The notes under the pieces are model-generated. The model made no database searches. It was not told the DNA's origin and worked only from the letters and a program-made list of their open reading frames with translations. 64,000 nucleotides of DNA, taken from the NCBI RefSeq assembly GCF_035917575.1, contig NZ_CP109090.1:4588001-4652000 (forward strand), given 5' to 3'. The DNA is from Streptomyces sp. NBC_01788. GTDB lineage: Bacteria > Actinomycetota > Actinomycetes > Streptomycetales > Streptomycetaceae. Each line of letters opens with the position of its first letter. Position 1 is the first letter of the stretch. Shown here one piece after another: positions 46,561 to 55,015 of this stretch. The position numbers and the translations under genes are program-made.

Positions 46561-47812
46561 TCAGGCCGCGGAGCCGCCCGTCCACGTCTCCCAGTTCATG
46601 TTCCAGCCGTTGAGGCCGTTGTCCGGCTGGATGCTCTTCTCCGAGTCGGGAGAGTTCTTGACGATGATCACATCACCGACGAGAGAGTGATCGTAGAACC
46701 ACTTGGCAGGAGTGTCCGAGCCTCCGCCCTGGACGTCGCGCAGACCGATGCAACCGTGGCTGGTGCCGATGCTGCCGAACGACGAAGGATCACCCCAGTA
46801 GTTGCCGTGCACGAAGGTCCCGGACGTGGACAGACGCATGGCATGCGGAACATCTGTCCAGGTTGTAGTCGCCCCCGAAGCCGACTGTAGAACTGTCCAT
46901 GTGCGTCTTCTTGAATTTCTCAGAGATTACCATCTGGCCGTTATAGGTGGGATTCTGAGGGCTGCCGCCGGATATGGGGATCTTTCTGAAGACCTTTCCG
47001 TCGCGCATGACCGTCATGGTCTGGGTGTTCATGTCCACCAAGGACACCTGCGAACGGCCGACGGTGAATTTCACCGTCTTGGACTGAACTCCATGGATGC
47101 CCGAAGCGCCCTCCACCCCATCGAGGTCGAGCTTCATCGTCACCGTGGATCCCGGCTCCCAGTATTCCTTCGGGCGAAAGTCCAGACGCCTTTCACCGAA
47201 CCAGTGACCGCTGACCTCCTGGCCGCTGCTGGAGGTCACGGTGATGTGCGACAGGACGGCTTCCTTGTCCGTTATCGCCTTGTCGAAGTTGAAGGAGACG
47301 GGCATGCCCACGCCGACAGTGGCGCCTCCGTCCGGAGTGAAGGTGCCTATGAAACTGTCCTTGGTCGTCACGGTGGTGAAAGCGGAGTGCTCGACCACCG
47401 TGTTTCCCGTAGAACTCTTGCCCTCTGCGGTGATCTCGTATCTCGCTCCCCGTTCGAGTTGCGCCGAAGGCTTCCAGGTCTTTCCGTCCGATGACATTTC
47501 CCCTTCGACAGCATCTCCCGTGTCGGCCCGAGTCATCGACACCTTGGTCAGGGTGGCATTCCGGGAGACGACGCGCGTCGCATTGATACTGGCTCCGGTG
47601 GAACCGTTCTTGGCTGAGATCTCGACCTCGGCGCGGGCAGGAACGGCTGCGGGAGAAGCGTGGGCCGGATTCTTCGCGTGGTTCTCCGAGGCATCACTGC
47701 ACGAGGTCAGGGCCAAGGCGCCCACGAGTAGTGCGACCGAGACGGAAGCCGGGTGTGCCGCGCGCCGCGCATGGCCGGGCCGGGTGGACGCCGTACTGGT
47801 CGGCGATTTCAT
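46561..47812 (-). pseudogene. L,D-transpeptidase lipoprotein with a frameshift
   Basis: Cell-wall cross-linking enzyme (3-3 links) of the YkuD family, broken by a +1 frameshift near 46851-46856. Frame 1 (from the ATG at 47812, ribosome site AAGGAA) encodes a lipoprotein signal with lipobox LTSC (residue about 38), two Ig-like domains (SAKNGSTGASINATRVV; IGTFTPDGGATVGVGMPVSFNFDKAITDKEAV) and the first part of the catalytic domain to TVGFGGDYNLD. Frame 2 resumes at VPHAMRLSTSGTFVHGNYWGD and holds the active site SHGCIGLRD. Removing one base in GACAGATGTT restores the whole enzyme. It may be a real lesion or a sequencing error. G+C is visibly below that of neighbours. Confidence 0.85.
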
Positions 47813-47911
47813 TTGTATTCCTTGTGGCTAGATGGTTCAGGCCAGACTTGAGAATGCGAAGTTTCCGAGTCCGACGGCTTTGGCGGAAGACCGCCGCGGG
47901 CGCGGCGGTGG

Positions 47912-48589
47912 TCAGCGCCAGTTGGTGTCGTGGCTGAGGCGGTGGTGGTGGGTGTCGTACTGGTCGACCGTGGTGATGGTCTGTCCGTTCGGGATGGGTG
48001 CGGCCCAGGCGCGGTAGGTGGTGCCGGGGACGGTGGCTGTGGTGGCCTTCACCTGGGTGCCGTCGGAGAGGGAGACCACGCCGTAGGCGACGTCGGCTTC
48101 GGGGTTGGACACCATCAGTCGGGTGCCGCCGAGGCCCTTGTCGTGCGAGCCCCACAGCCCCATTCCGCCGGCGGCTTGGGGGTCGTCCGTGCCGGTGACG
48201 GGCTGGCAGCCGGCCCAGGGGCCGCCCTGGTGGTCGATGCGTACGCCGCCGATGAACATGCGCTGGCACAGCAGGGAAGTGCCCGGTGCCGTGGTTCCGC
48301 CGGGCAGTTTGGGCAGGGTGTAGCCCTTGGGCAGCGTGCGGTGGAACTCCAACGCCACCGACCAACGGTGCCCGTCCACCCGGCCCTTGCCGATCACCTG
48401 CGTGACCACCTGGGGCACCTGCTGGTGAGCGGGAGTGGACCGCTCGGCGACGACGGAGACGGGTGCGGATGCCGGCTGGACGGCCGGGCCCGACGTCGCC
48501 GCGATCGCGGAGGCACCGAACGAGATCCCTCCGAACGCGGCGACTGCGACGGCCGCTATGGCTGCCTTTCTGGCAAAACTGAGAGCCAC
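47912..48589 (-). CDS. Secreted protein of unknown function
   Basis: 225-residue exported protein. The GTG at 48589 is nine bases after AAGGAG. The signal peptide is FARKAAIAAVAVAAFGGISFGASAIAA, with cleavage near IAA-TS. The mature part contains HQQVPQVVTQVIGKGRVDGHRWSVALEFHRTLPKG, two cysteines that could form a disulfide (LLCQRMFIGG, WAGCQPVTG), and a C-terminal HHHRLSHDTNWR. Beta-strand-rich. No family was recognised. Located inside the accessory island, next to the broken L,D-transpeptidase. Confidence 0.75.
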   Translation of the reverse strand: MALSFARKAAIAAVAVAAFGGISFGASAIAATSGPAVQPASAPVSVVAERSTPAHQQVPQVVTQVIGKGRVDGHRWSVALEFHRTLPKGYTLPKLPGGTTAPGTSLLCQRMFIGGVRIDHQGGPWAGCQPVTGTDDPQAAGGMGLWGSHDKGLGGTRLMVSNPEADVAYGVVSLSDGTQVKATTATVPGTTYRAWAAPIPNGQTITTVDQYDTHHHRLSHDTNWR

Positions 48590-48869
48590 GGAGCATTTCT
48601 CCTTCAGAGCTGCCGCCCGACACCACGCCGGGCGGTCCTCGACGGCCGGCGTGCTGGGTTCGCGTGCCGGCCTGCAGCGGCCACCAGGAGTGGTGGCCGC
48701 TGCTTGGACGTCCGCCCGTAGGTACTCCCAAACGCTCACGGCGGGTTGCACGCCCGCCGACATCGAAATCTGCCGGCTCAGCGCGACGCGGCTTCCGTCC
48801 GGCTGTTGGCCCGCTCGCGGGTCTGGTCCTGCCAGGCCGGAAGGAGTCCAATGGCGGCGCAGGGACGGG
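48590..48869. other. Intergenic region upstream of the secreted protein
   Basis: No gene with support on either strand in these 280 bases; apparent frames here are antisense or compositional. It separates the secreted-protein gene from copy 2 of the duplicated module. Confidence 0.6.
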
Positions 48870-49580
48870 TGTGGCTCAATTGCCGTCGGTGTGACGGCGT
48901 CGGCACGATGGCGCGGACGGGGAGGGCGGAAGGCGACATGGCCGTGTTCACGGTGTACTCCCGCGTGCGGCGGAGGGCCTGACATGCCGTACGAGGGCGA
49001 CGACCGAGGTGGTGTCCGGCGAGATCTGCGCCTGCGTACCCTCTGGCACCGCTGCTGGGGAGCCATCGCCGTACTGCTCGGCGTCGCTCTGATCTTCTTC
49101 GCCGGCGCCGGACTGACCGTCGTGCCCGACGACACGGCCGAGGAGCACGCGTATCGGGCCGCCCGCCCCTGTGGCGCGGCGGTCACCGAGGACTGCCTGC
49201 GCCTCGTCCGGGCCACCGTGCGCGGCACGGAGATCCGGGAGCGGGCCAGGAGCCGGCGGTACGACCTCCGGCTCACCGGACCCGGCCCCGTGCCCCGGGA
49301 AGTGGCCATGGGCGGGGCCGAGCCGCTGCTCAGGCACCTGCGTGCCGGAGATGTGGTCACCGTCACCATGTGGCGGGGCTACGCGACCGCCGTGAGCAAG
49401 GACGACGTGACGCAGTACTCCGACGACAACCCCGAGGGACTGTCCCTGTGGGCCACGGCCATCGCCCTGGCCCTGCTCGCCATCGGCCTCTTCGCCGCGT
49501 ACGCGGGAGGACACGCGGTCGCGCGCGCTTCCATCCATGCCGCGACGGGGCTGCCCACACGCCTCCGGAAGCGTGGGGTG
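48870..49580 (+). repeat. Duplicated two-gene membrane module, copy 2
   Basis: It starts with the same 24 bases, GTGGCTCAATTGCCGTCGG then TGTGA, as copy 1. Gene A is reduced to an upstream leader joined to its last codons (MAVFTVYSRVRR, 48935-48982), with roughly 310 bases deleted; gene B (48984) is intact. It is the mirror image of the decay in copy 1. Confidence 0.85.
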
Positions 49581-49763
49581 CAGACGATCGGTGCCGTGTG
49601 CTGCGCTGTTCCGGCTGGGATGTTCGGCCTATGGACCGGGCCTGTCGGGGTGATCGTCCTGTGGCCGGCCCTTGTCGGGGTACTTCTCGTGGCGACCCGG
49701 CGCCTCGACGCGCCGAAGTGGGGCCGGGGCCGGCACGCGCGCGCGGTCACGCACCCGGAGTGA
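48984..49763 (+). CDS. Membrane protein of unknown function (gene B of the duplicated module)
   Basis: 259-residue protein with four hydrophobic segments: AIAVLLGVALIFFAGAGLTVV, SLWATAIALALLAIGLFAAYAGG, and two near the C-terminus (TIGAVCCAVPAGMFGLWTG, VGVIVLWPALVGVLLVATR). Between the first two lies an extracytoplasmic-like domain with a cysteine pair (RPCGAAVTEDCLRLVRATVRGTEI) and a beta-rich stretch (YDLRLTGPGPVPREVAM, LRAGDVVTVTMWRG). The ATG follows the gene A stop by one base. A damaged paralogue is at 46055. It is the only complete gene B here. Confidence 0.8.
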   Translation: MPYEGDDRGGVRRDLRLRTLWHRCWGAIAVLLGVALIFFAGAGLTVVPDDTAEEHAYRAARPCGAAVTEDCLRLVRATVRGTEIRERARSRRYDLRLTGPGPVPREVAMGGAEPLLRHLRAGDVVTVTMWRGYATAVSKDDVTQYSDDNPEGLSLWATAIALALLAIGLFAAYAGGHAVARASIHAATGLPTRLRKRGVQTIGAVCCAVPAGMFGLWTGPVGVIVLWPALVGVLLVATRRLDAPKWGRGRHARAVTHPE

Positions 49764-49820
49764 CATCACAGGGCCGGCCAGGATCCCAACAGTGTCGGTG
49801 GGGCCGTGCACACTGGGGCC

Positions 49821-50033
49821 ATGTCCTCGCGTCGCAGACTCTGCCCCGTGTGCCGTCGGGAGATCGCCGTGGTCGCCGGGCGGTTCGCGCGGCACGATGC
49901 GCCCGGGACGCGGGCGAGCGGCGGGCTGACCTCCTGCGACGGATCGCGTCGGATGGCGCAACTCGGCGCTGTGCAGCCATCGTTGGACGGTTACGCCGTT
50001 CCGGAGTGTCCCGGGCAATTGCCGTTGTTCTGA
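49821..50033 (+). CDS. Small cysteine-containing protein
   Basis: 70-residue protein beginning MSSRRRLCPVCRREIAVVAGRFARHDAPG, with a CPVC knuckle and a later Cys (LTSCDGSR) that could bind zinc, and the C-terminus VPECPGQLPLF. It resembles small zinc-knuckle proteins widespread in Streptomyces, by recollection only. The ATG at 49821 follows GGGGCC, a weak site. Function is unknown. It ends 3 bases before the stop of the convergent NAD(P)-binding gene. Confidence 0.6.
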   Translation: MSSRRRLCPVCRREIAVVAGRFARHDAPGTRASGGLTSCDGSRRMAQLGAVQPSLDGYAVPECPGQLPLF

Positions 50034-50036
50034 TGG

Positions 50037-50693
50037 TCAGTTGCCCGCCACCGACTTCACCGCCACCGACACCGGTGCCGAGCCGCTGACGAGTTCCAGG
50101 GTCAGTCCGGCCGTCGCCGGGGTCTCCACCAGTTCGGCCAGTACGGCGGCCACGTCGTCGCGCGGGATCATGCCGCGGCCCGTGTGGGCCTCCAGACGCA
50201 CCTGGCCGGTGCCGGCGTCGTTCGTCAGCGAGCCGGGGCGCAGGATCGTCCAGTCCAGGGCCTCCTGGCGGCGGACGTGGTCGTCCGCCTCGCCCTTGGC
50301 GCGCAGGTAGACGTCGAAGACCTCGCCGCCCTTGTGCGCCGCGTCCGCGCGCATCGAGGACACCACCAGGTGCCGACGCACGCCCGCGCGTACCGCCGCG
50401 TCCGCGAACAGGACCGCGGCGCCCTTGTCCACCGTCTCCTTGCGCGCCACGCCGCTGCCCGGACCCGCGCCCGCCGCGAACACCGCCGCGTCGGCACCCC
50501 GCAGCAGCCGCGCGACCTCGTCGACCGACGCCGACTCCAGGTCCAGCACGACCGGTTCGGCGCCGGCCTTCCGCAGGTCCTCGCTCTGCTCGGCACTGCG
50601 GATGATGCCCGCCACCTCGTCCCCGCGCGCGGCGAGCAGCCGCTCCAGCCGCAGCGCGATCTGACCATGACCACCAGCGATGACAATGCGCAT
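50037..50693 (-). CDS. NAD(P)H-binding atypical SDR
   Basis: 218-residue Rossmann protein of the NmrA-like/SDR_a5-like group. It begins MRIVIAGGHGQIALRLERLL (glycine-rich dinucleotide motif). Other features are VVLDLESASVDEVARLL, VFAAGAGPGSGVARKETVDKGAAVLFADAA and the LDWTILRPGSLTNDAGTG region. No Tyr-Lys catalytic pair is obvious, as in many NmrA-like regulators or reductases. The ATG at 50693 lies in a poor ribosome context but corresponds to the family N-terminus. Confidence 0.88.
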   Translation of the reverse strand: MRIVIAGGHGQIALRLERLLAARGDEVAGIIRSAEQSEDLRKAGAEPVVLDLESASVDEVARLLRGADAAVFAAGAGPGSGVARKETVDKGAAVLFADAAVRAGVRRHLVVSSMRADAAHKGGEVFDVYLRAKGEADDHVRRQEALDWTILRPGSLTNDAGTGQVRLEAHTGRGMIPRDDVAAVLAELVETPATAGLTLELVSGSAPVSVAVKSVAGN

Positions 50694-50931
50694 GCTTCCG
50701 ACCGTACGCCCGGACGGGCGCATCTGCCGCACGACTTCGGCCATGCCCAGGGGCCCTCCGTCGTGTTCCGCGGGTCCGCGCAGACCGGCTACCAGCGGCC
50801 CCCGGCAACACCCGGGTGGGCCCCCGGCCGCACCTCTCGCGCGGTGCTGCCGCCACCGCGCAGCGCGACTTCGGCGGGGCCCGGAAACCCTCCGCCGAGC
50901 CACGCACGTCCCGGACGCCGCCCCCGCACCC

Positions 50932-52191
50932 TCAGGACAGCTCCCCCCGCCCCTGCCGTGGCAGTCCCAGTTCCGCCGTGGCCGCGGAGTCGGAGAATTC
51001 GCGTACCGCGCTGGTGCGGGACACCACGCGGCCCCGGTGCACCACGATCCGGCTGTACGCCAGCGACAGCGCCCCCGCGAGCCGGTCGCCGCGTACCGCG
51101 AGCAGTTCGGCGGGGAAACCCGCCTCCACCCGTACCTCGGGCAGGCCGAGCACCGCGCGGGCGGACGCGCTCACCGTGTCGTAGGCCTCCTCGGGGCGCA
51201 GTCCGTGCCGTGAGGCCAGCAGATACGCGGCCTCCAGCGGGTCGCCGCGCCCCACCGGGTTCGACACGTCCCGCAGGGCGCCGCTGCCCGCGGCCACCCG
51301 GACCCCGGCCGCCCGCAGCAGCCTCACCGGCGCCGTCCCGTGGCCCTCGACGCCGCCGCAGTAGCCCTGGGGCAGGCACACCACCCTCACCCCCGCCGCG
51401 GCCAGCTGGTCCGCGGCCCGGCCGGCCGCCCCCGCGGGCAGCCCGGCCAGGCCGCCGCACGGGCCCAGCGTCACTCCCGGACGCAGCCCGCCCGCCATCG
51501 CCGCGATGCGCGCCAGCCGGGCCGGGTCGGCGCCGTCGGTGTGCAGGTCCACGGGGCAGCCGTGCTCGGAGGCGACCTCCAGGACCGCCTCGACATAGCC
51601 CGTCGGGTCCGGATCCACGTCCGGGCAGCCGCCCACGACGCACGCGCCCATCTTCACCGCGTCCCGCAGTATCGCCAGGCCGTCCGCGCCGGCCGCCCCG
51701 GTCAGCACGCGCGGCACCGCCACCGTCGTCAGCTCGGTGAGCCCGCGCAGCGACCGCCGGGCCCGCAGGGCCGCCGTGAGCACGCCGAGCCCCTGGACGT
51801 CACCCACGCGTACGTGTGCGCGCACGGTCGTCGCGCCGTGACCCAGTTGCAGCAGCGCGGCCTCGGTGGTGCGGCGCTGGACGTCGTCCGGCTCGTACGA
51901 CACCGGCCCGCCGCTGTCGGCGGTCAGGGCCGTGTCGGCGTGGGCGTGGGGTTCGGCCGGGGCCGGCAGGAGCAGGTAGCCGCCGAGGTCGACGCGCGGC
52001 GTGTCGCCCCGAGTGCCGCCTGCGCCGAGGCTGCCGGCGGTGCCGACCGCCTCGATGCGCTCACCGGCCAGCCGTACGTCCACGGTCCGCCCGTCGGTCA
52101 GCCGGGCCCCGCAGAGCAGCAGCCCGTCCGGGTCCGTCCGTCCGGACGGACCCGGCGAGGAGGAGGGGGGCGGTGGCTGTCCGGGGGGCAT
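50932..52191 (-). CDS. Amidohydrolase-family protein (cytosine deaminase-like)
   Basis: 419-residue metal-dependent hydrolase of the amidohydrolase superfamily. It has the N-terminal beta-sandwich (VDVRLAGERIEAVG), the first metal motif LPAPAEPHAHADTAL (HxH), a second His in GCPVDLHTDGADP, a third in the region QGYCGGVEGHG, and the active-site Asp in VAAGSGALRDVSNPVGRGDPLEAAYLL. The layout matches cytosine/N-isopropylammelide deaminase-like enzymes; the substrate is unresolved. The ATG at 52191 begins MPPGQPPPPSSSPGPSG, a low-complexity stretch, so the true start may be downstream. Confidence 0.87.
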   Translation of the reverse strand: MPPGQPPPPSSSPGPSGRTDPDGLLLCGARLTDGRTVDVRLAGERIEAVGTAGSLGAGGTRGDTPRVDLGGYLLLPAPAEPHAHADTALTADSGGPVSYEPDDVQRRTTEAALLQLGHGATTVRAHVRVGDVQGLGVLTAALRARRSLRGLTELTTVAVPRVLTGAAGADGLAILRDAVKMGACVVGGCPDVDPDPTGYVEAVLEVASEHGCPVDLHTDGADPARLARIAAMAGGLRPGVTLGPCGGLAGLPAGAAGRAADQLAAAGVRVVCLPQGYCGGVEGHGTAPVRLLRAAGVRVAAGSGALRDVSNPVGRGDPLEAAYLLASRHGLRPEEAYDTVSASARAVLGLPEVRVEAGFPAELLAVRGDRLAGALSLAYSRIVVHRGRVVSRTSAVREFSDSAATAELGLPRQGRGELS

Positions 52192-52409
52192 CGCACTCCA
52201 GATACGAAAGGCGACTGGGGCTCGGGGGCACGGACCGCGGGGCCGCGCGGGCCACGCAAGATCACGCAGAGTGAGTCGAGCCTAGGGCGGCCGCCGGGCT
52301 CGACGAGGGAGGAGCGCAATAGTCGTACCGGCGTGGCCGCGGGGCCGGAGCGACGCCGGGAAACGGATTTGGGTGAACGGCCGCAGAGCGTGTAATGTCT
52401 TCCTCGCTC

Positions 52410-52482
52410 GCCCCAATAGCTCAGTCGGCAGAGCGTCTCCATGGTAAGGAGAAGGTCAACGGTTCGATTCCGTTTTGGGGCT
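52410..52482 (+). tRNA. tRNA-Thr (GGT)
   Basis: 73 nt. GCCCCAA pairs with TTGGGGC; D arm GCTC...GAGC, anticodon GGT at 52443-52445 in loop ATGGTAA closed by TCTCC/GGAGA, and T arm AACGG-TTCGATT-CCGTT. CCA is not encoded. Confidence 0.97.
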
Positions 52483-52528
52483 CTGATGTGAGAGGTACCC
52501 GCCGCAAGGCGGGGCCCGATCGCATCGC

Positions 52529-52601
52529 AGCGGTGTAGCTCAGTCGGTAGAGCAAGCGGCTCATAATCGCTGTGTCACCGGTTCAAGTCCGGTCACCGCT
52601 A
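52529..52601 (+). tRNA. tRNA-Met (CAT)
   Basis: 73 nt. AGCGGTG pairs with CACCGCT, anticodon CAT at 52562-52564 in loop CTCATAA, and T arm ACCGG-TTCAAGT-CCGGT. The paired first base of the acceptor stem fits an elongator rather than initiator tRNA. It is 46 bases after tRNA-Thr, probably one transcript. Confidence 0.95.
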
Positions 52602-52690
52602 CTCACAGTAGCCGATTGCGGGGTCGGTCCTTCGATCGGCTACTCTTTCTTGCGTTGAACTAGCCTACCCGTTCGTCAAGGAGCACTCAC

Positions 52691-52855
52691 GTGGCTGCCA
52701 CCGACGTCCGCCCGAAGATCACGCTGGCCTGCGTGGAGTGCAAGGAGCGGAACTACATCACCAAGAAGAACCGGCGGAACAACCCCGACCGGCTCGAGAT
52801 GAAGAAGCACTGCCCGCGTTGCAAGGCGCACACCGCGCACCGCGAGACGCGCTGA
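52691..52855 (+). CDS. rpmG: 50S ribosomal protein L33
   Basis: 54-residue ribosomal protein of the large subunit, with KPKITL-like [48 protein letters not shown] as its complete core. Two CxxC pairs, CVEC and CPRC, make it the zinc-containing (C+) form; many Streptomyces carry a second, C-minus paralogue elsewhere. The GTG at 52691 follows AAGGAGCACTCAC. It is downstream of two tRNA genes and before a terminator, a standard actinobacterial arrangement. Confidence 0.96.
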   Translation: MAATDVRPKITLACVECKERNYITKKNRRNNPDRLEMKKHCPRCKAHTAHRETR

Positions 52856-52866
52856 TCAAACTCAGA

Positions 52867-52903
52867 CATGAGGCCGCCCCCGCACCATGGGGGCGGCCTC
52901 ATG
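52867..52903 (+). terminator. Terminator after rpmG
   Basis: 15-bp perfect stem (CATGAGGCCGCCCCC / GGGGGCGGCCTCATG) with loop GCACCAT, 12 bases after the stop. Confidence 0.9.
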
Positions 52904-52964
52904 GTGTTTCATGTGCGAAAACCGCGAAGAACAGCGACACAGCGACACCAGGAGGTGCCGAGCC

Positions 52965-53417
52965 ATGGCGCTCGACCAGTCCTTCGTGGGGCGGTCCTAC
53001 CCGCCCACCGACCCCTACGAGGTGGGCCGGGAGAAGATCCGTGAGTTCGCGGAGGCGGTGGGCGACGCCAACGCGGCGTACACGGACCCGGAAGCCGCCA
53101 AGGAGCTCGGCCACCCCGATGTGATCGCCCCGCCGACCTTCGTCTTCGCGATCACCTTCAAGGCCGCCGGACAGGTCGTCCAGGACCCGCAGCTCGGCCT
53201 GGACTACAGCCGTGTGGTGCACGGCGACCAGAAGTTCGCCTACACCCGGCCCGTGCGCGCCGGCGACCGGCTCACCGTCACCTCCACCATCGAGTCGATC
53301 AAGTCCCTGGCCGGCAACGACGTCCTGGACATCCGCGGCGAGGTGCACGACGAGACGGGCGAGCACGTGGTGACCGCCTGGACCAAGCTCGTGGCCCGCG
53401 CGGCCGAGGAGGCGTGA
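52965..53417 (+). CDS. MaoC-like dehydratase, HadA-type
   Basis: 150-residue hot-dog-fold protein. It starts MALDQSFVGRSYPPTDPYEVGREKIREFAEAVGD, followed by PPTFVFAITFKAAGQVV, a short HGDQKFAYTRPVRAGDRL strand and DETGEHVVTAWTKLVAR. It matches the actinobacterial FAS1-type dehydratase-domain protein (HadA/HadC-like), which lacks the hydratase motif itself and pairs with a HadB-like partner. The ATG at 52965 is nine bases after AGGAGGT. It lies 9 bases before the partner gene, so the pair is an operon and probably one heterodimer. Confidence 0.92.
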   Translation: MALDQSFVGRSYPPTDPYEVGREKIREFAEAVGDANAAYTDPEAAKELGHPDVIAPPTFVFAITFKAAGQVVQDPQLGLDYSRVVHGDQKFAYTRPVRAGDRLTVTSTIESIKSLAGNDVLDIRGEVHDETGEHVVTAWTKLVARAAEEA

Positions 53418-53425
53418 GGAATCCG

Positions 53426-53854
53426 ATGACGGCGAAGATCGCCTACGGCGACGTCGAGGTCGGCACCGAGCTGCCGGCGCAGACCTTCCCCGTGACCCGG
53501 GCCACCCTCGTGCAGTACGCGGGTGCCTCCGGGGACTTCAACCCGATCCACTGGAACGAGAAGTTCGCCAAGGAGGTCGGGCTTCCGGACGTGATCGCGC
53601 ACGGCATGTTCACCATGGCCGAGGCGGTCCGTGTGGTCACCGACTGGACGGGCGACCCCGGTGCGGTCGTCGAGTACGGCGTCCGCTTCACCAAGCCCGT
53701 CGTCGTCCCGAACGACGACGAGGGGGCCGTGATCGAGGTCTCCGGCAAGGTCGCGGCCAAGCTCGACGAGAACACCGTGCGGGTCGACCTGACCGCCATG
53801 TGCAACGGGCAGAAGGTCCTCGGGATGTCCCGGGCCGTCGTACGCCTGGCCTGA
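53426..53854 (+). CDS. MaoC-like dehydratase, HadB-type
   Basis: 142-residue hot-dog-fold (3R)-hydroxyacyl-thioester dehydratase. The hydratase-2 motif with catalytic Asp and His is present: YAGASGDFNPIHWNEKFAKEVGLPDVIAHGMFTMAEA. In mycobacteria HadAB/BC dehydrates hydroxyacyl-ACP in long-chain fatty acid synthesis; in Streptomyces a homologous pair sits next to murB, and its substrate is not established. The ATG at 53426 follows TGAGGA; the GTG at 53414 that overlaps the previous stop is a less likely start. Confidence 0.93.
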   Translation: MTAKIAYGDVEVGTELPAQTFPVTRATLVQYAGASGDFNPIHWNEKFAKEVGLPDVIAHGMFTMAEAVRVVTDWTGDPGAVVEYGVRFTKPVVVPNDDEGAVIEVSGKVAAKLDENTVRVDLTAMCNGQKVLGMSRAVVRLA

Positions 53855-53907
53855 CGGCCACCCCGGTCCCGCACTCGCCGAGGTGCGGGACCGCCAGCGG
53901 GGTCTCG

Positions 53908-53920
53908 TAGTCTTGGGCGC
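53908..53920 (+). promoter_or_regulatory. -10 element of a possible leaderless murB transcript
   Basis: TAGTCT at 53908-53913, seven bases before the GTG of murB, with no ribosome-binding site. A clear -35 was not seen. Confidence 0.4.
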
Positions 53921-54976
53921 GTGCAGGAACTCCACGACGCGCCCCTCGCCCCGCTGACCACGTTCCGGCTGGGCGGCCCCGCGACCCGGCTGATCACCGC
54001 GACCACCGACGCCGAGGTGATCGACGCCGTCCGCGAGGCCGACGCCCACGGCACACCGCTGCTGGTCGTCGGCGGCGGCTCCAACCTGGTCATCGGCGAC
54101 AAGGGCTTCGACGGCACCGCGCTGCGCATCGCCACCCGCGGCTTCGAACTCACCGGCACGATGCTGGAGCTGGCCGCAGGCGAGGTCTGGACGGACGCGG
54201 TCGCGCGCACCGTCGAGGCCGGACTCGCCGGCATCGAGTGCCTGTCCGGCATCCCCGGCTCCGCGGGCGCCACCCCGATCCAGAACGTCGGGGCGTACGG
54301 CCAGGAGGTCTCCTCGACGATCACCGAGGTCGTCGCCTACGACCGCCGTGACGGCCGCACGGTGACCCTGGCCAACGAGGAGTGCGCGTTCTCCTACCGG
54401 CACAGCCGCTTCAAGTCCGACCCCGAGCGGTACGTCGTCCTGCGCGTCCGCTTCCGGTTGGAGGACGCCGACGGGATGTCGGCGCCGGTCAAGTACGCCG
54501 AGACCGCCCGCGTCCTGGGCGTCGGGGCGGGCGACCGGGTACCGCTCGCCACCGCCCGCGAGACCGTGCTGAAGCTGCGGGCCGGGAAGGGCATGGTGCT
54601 GGACCCCGAGGACCACGACACCTGGTCCGCCGGTTCCTTCTTCACCAACCCGATTCTCACGGACACCGACTTCGCCACCTTCCGCGCACGCGTGCGGGAA
54701 CGGCTCGGCGACGGCGTCGAGCCCCCCGCCTACCCGGCGGGGCAGGGGCACACCAAGACCTCCGCGGCCTGGCTGATCGACAAGGCGGGCTTCACCAAGG
54801 GATACGGCACCGGACCGGCCCGGATCTCCACCAAGCACACCCTGGCCCTGACCAACCGCGGCGGCGCGACCACCGAGGATCTGCTGGCCCTGGCCCGCGA
54901 GGTGGTGGCCGGGGTCCGTGAGGCCTTCGGCATCACTCTGGTCAACGAGCCGGTGACGGTCGGCGTGAGCCTGTAG
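53921..54976 (+). CDS. murB: UDP-N-acetylenolpyruvoylglucosamine reductase
   Basis: Cytosolic FAD enzyme that reduces UDP-GlcNAc-enolpyruvate with NADPH, the second committed step of peptidoglycan synthesis (351 aa). Markers are the N-terminal LAPLTTFRLGGPA, FAD-binding LLVVGGGSNLVIGDKGFDG, GIECLSGIPGSAGATPIQNVGAYGQEV and the catalytic SAGSFFTNPIL (Ser). The C-terminal half, YRHSRFKSDPERYVVL then KTSAAWLIDKAGFTKGYG, marks the type I enzyme. The GTG at 53921 appears to be leaderless. Confidence 0.95.
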   Translation: MQELHDAPLAPLTTFRLGGPATRLITATTDAEVIDAVREADAHGTPLLVVGGGSNLVIGDKGFDGTALRIATRGFELTGTMLELAAGEVWTDAVARTVEAGLAGIECLSGIPGSAGATPIQNVGAYGQEVSSTITEVVAYDRRDGRTVTLANEECAFSYRHSRFKSDPERYVVLRVRFRLEDADGMSAPVKYAETARVLGVGAGDRVPLATARETVLKLRAGKGMVLDPEDHDTWSAGSFFTNPILTDTDFATFRARVRERLGDGVEPPAYPAGQGHTKTSAAWLIDKAGFTKGYGTGPARISTKHTLALTNRGGATTEDLLALAREVVAGVREAFGITLVNEPVTVGVSL

Positions 54977-55015
54977 ACGCCTAAGACGCGACAGCACACA
55001 AGGGGAGGGGAAACC

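Noticed and set aside
48664..48894. Small plus-strand frame in the intergenic region before the second module copy
   Set aside because: No ribosome site, no hydrophobic pattern or motif; it overlaps the relic of gene A.
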